In this document: piece by piece, positions 62,496 to 64,000 of the stretch
Position numbering within the stretch: the first letter of the stretch is position 1
Layout of the letters: each line of letters starts with the position of its first letter
Origin: Meghimatium bilineatum
Taxonomy: Eukaryota > Mollusca > Gastropoda > Stylommatophora > Philomycidae
Direction of reading: 5' to 3'
Assembly (NCBI GenBank): GCA_034231615.1
Contig: CM067302.1
Coordinates: 11,708,820-11,772,819 of the forward strand
Length of the DNA: 64,000 nt
Program-made: the position numbers and the translations under genes
Notes under the pieces: generated by a model
The model's input: only the letters and a program-made list of their open reading frames with translations
Told to the model about the DNA's origin: nothing
The model's database searches: none

Positions 62496-63814
62496 GTAAG
62501 TTGTCTGTCTCATTTCTTTTAGAGAATATTTTCTATGTTGTTGGGTTTTTCTGAACCAGTCATAAATCATCATTTGTTATTGACAAGTCTGGAAGCATAC
62601 AAGAAACTAGCACTGCCAATTTTCAAACTTGGGGTGGGGCGTTTGACCCACAGTGAGAACCACTGAACTAGAGGACCTAGATTTTGAAAATGGCTTTTTA
62701 ATCTGTGCTTTTCATTGGCAAGTGTTGTAAAGTACACAGAAAGTGGCTAATGAAAAAATCAGATCAGTCAAGATGAATGATGTGGCTAGTTTTTTTTCTA
62801 TCGGATCATATATACACTGCAGTATAGTCAAAAGTACCAACGAAGAAGATAACATAAAAGACAAATTGAATGAACTACTCTTTGCAGATGACTAAGTCCT
62901 AATAATGACATCAGAAGAACAATTGCAAGAACATATGAAGACTCCACACAACATGTCAAAAATTCAACATGAAGATTAATATTGAAAAGACTGAAATAAT
63001 GGCAATAGTAAAGAAAGAAAGAAATATTACTATCTCCATTGATAATAAACACAGTAAACAGGTAAATGAGTTCACTTACTTAGGAAGCATTATATCGAGT
63101 GAAGGGAAAAACATTAAAGAGATACAAAATAGATGCAACAAAACATACCAGATCCTAGGACAGATTACACGTATTTTCCAGAACAAAAATGTAAACATAG
63201 ACACTAAAGTTGCATTATACAAGATTATTATTATTCCATCACTGTGATATCAGTGCCAAACCTGGACAATGACAGCACAAGACAAAAGAAAAATAGTGAC
63301 AGCCGAAATGACATGTCTACGAAGAATACTTGGAATGTTATTAAGAGATAGAATTAGAAACGATAACAGACAGATAACCAAAACAATACCAGTATTGGAA
63401 CACATCAAAAGACAACTGATTGAGTGGTTTTCACACACTTCCAGACTACCAACAGATAGCATGTCACAAATGGCCATGACACATAGACATCACGGCTATA
63501 AAGCCAGAGGCATACCATGTAAAAAATTGGATCACAGAAATCAAAGAAACCACAGGAACAAGTTTACAAACAGCACACAAGAAGGCCATCTTTAGAGAAC
63601 TCTTCTACACGGCAAGACAAACAAGGGCCACAGCGTATAGATAGATAGATAGATAGAGTATAGTCTTGGTGAGACCTAACTTTGTTGGTTATCTTGTGCT
63701 CCTACAGGTGACTCTGGAGTGGGTAAGACAAGTTTTCTATATCAGTACACAGACAACATCTTCAATGGGAAGTTCATATCTACAGTTGGCATTGACTTCA
63801 GAGAGAAGAGAGTG
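62396..63814 (+). CDS. RAB27: Rab GTPase, RAB27 type (first two coding exons, partial)
   Basis: Joining 62396-62495 and 63708-63814 gives the first 69 residues. [19 protein letters not shown] is the P-loop (G34 to S42; K40 and T41 bind phosphate and magnesium). FLYQYTD follows, then [14 protein letters not shown] with the switch I threonine T59. [19 protein letters not shown]-x-LYQYTD and [10 protein letters not shown] are hallmarks of RAB27 rather than other Rabs. RAB27 controls docking and exocytosis of secretory granules and lysosome-related organelles. Residues 1-22 form an extension rich in G, P and N before DYDYL, longer than the four or so residues in human RAB27A. The exon opens 8 bases before the ATG, in a frame that could continue upstream. 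The remaining G motifs and the prenylated C-terminus lie beyond the window. Confidence 0.92.
62830..63640 (+). mobile_element. LINE-C fragment in the RAB27 intron
   Basis: It reads [18 protein letters not shown] and a stop where the YADD block should continue, [51 protein letters not shown], then [17 protein letters not shown] and [10 protein letters not shown]. It is truncated at the 5' end, has at least two frame breaks, and ends near an AGATAGATAGAT run at 63640-63657. Confidence 0.85.
63708..63814 (+). CDS. RAB27: RAB27 exon with P-loop and switch I
   Basis: The acceptor is GTGCTCCTACAG. It starts by completing glycine 34 and ends on a full GTG codon (valine 69) before the donor GTATGT. 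The next exon is not in the window. Confidence 0.92.
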
Positions 63815-64000
63815 GTATGTACTACCTCATATTTGTTATGTCTTCCTAGTCAAGCTTTTGCCAGATATAATTATCTGACAATTTCCATCAATTGTGATTA
63901 ATCTTAATGACAGCAAATCTGCGTAAAAGATATTTCTTCCCTGGGACTTGCGTGGCTGGCACTGACCATCAGGTTGTCGCTGTCATGAAATTGTGCTCCT
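63815..64000 (+). other. RAB27: RAB27 intron, start
   Basis: Sequence after the donor GTATGT. No further exon is visible before the window ends. Confidence 0.7.

Overview
The window is eukaryotic nuclear DNA from an animal: AT-rich, intron-containing, and dominated by non-LTR retrotransposon debris, small inverted-repeat elements, SINE-like repeats and minisatellites. The proteins and repeat style suggest an invertebrate, possibly a mollusc or another lophotrochozoan. That placement is an inference; the phylum cannot be read directly.

Three host genes can be assembled exon by exon, with GT/AG borders and matching phases. (1) MESD, the ER chaperone for LRP-type receptors, is on the plus strand: five exons from 2092 (or 2053) to 24163, 206 codons, ending in a KEEL retention signal. 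(2) A ZFAND5/6-type A20/AN1 zinc-finger protein is on the minus strand: four coding exons from 41982 down to 33421, 227 codons, complete. (3) The first two coding exons of a RAB27-type GTPase are on the plus strand at 62388-62495 and 63708-63814; the gene runs off the right edge. MESD and the ZFAND gene are convergent. The three genes belong to trafficking or proteostasis but show no sign of co-regulation. Human orthologues of all three lie on chromosome 15.

Layout. 1-1900: LINE fragments. 2053-6476: MESD exons 1-4, with introns holding LINE tails, minisatellites, a hairpin element and a TTAA-flanked MITE. 6477-24103: the 17.6-kb MESD intron 4. This holds a split pogo/Tigger relic, a nested pile of LINE insertions including a 4.05-kb full-length element with a 12-bp target-site duplication, a GC-richer repeat block, a 9240-bp satellite of exactly 120 x 77 bp with a 13-monomer higher-order period, and a 43-bp satellite ending about 20 bp before the last exon. 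24164-33400: the MESD 3' region, then intergenic repeats. 33421-41982: the ZFAND gene, its introns full of SINEs, VNTRs and MITEs. 42000-62380: mostly LINE, SINE and simple repeats. 62388-64000: RAB27 exons around a LINE fragment.

LINE families are labelled here for convenience. I = EEP-RT-RNase H element. A and F = RT families with a GHIKRH-type tail. B = RNase H tail ending in ACTA-like repeats. C = tail with GYKARG. D = tail with GHVLR and RGRP. E = EEP endonuclease of the craniofacial-development-protein-2-like type. G = another tail. These labels come from reading translations, not from database matches.
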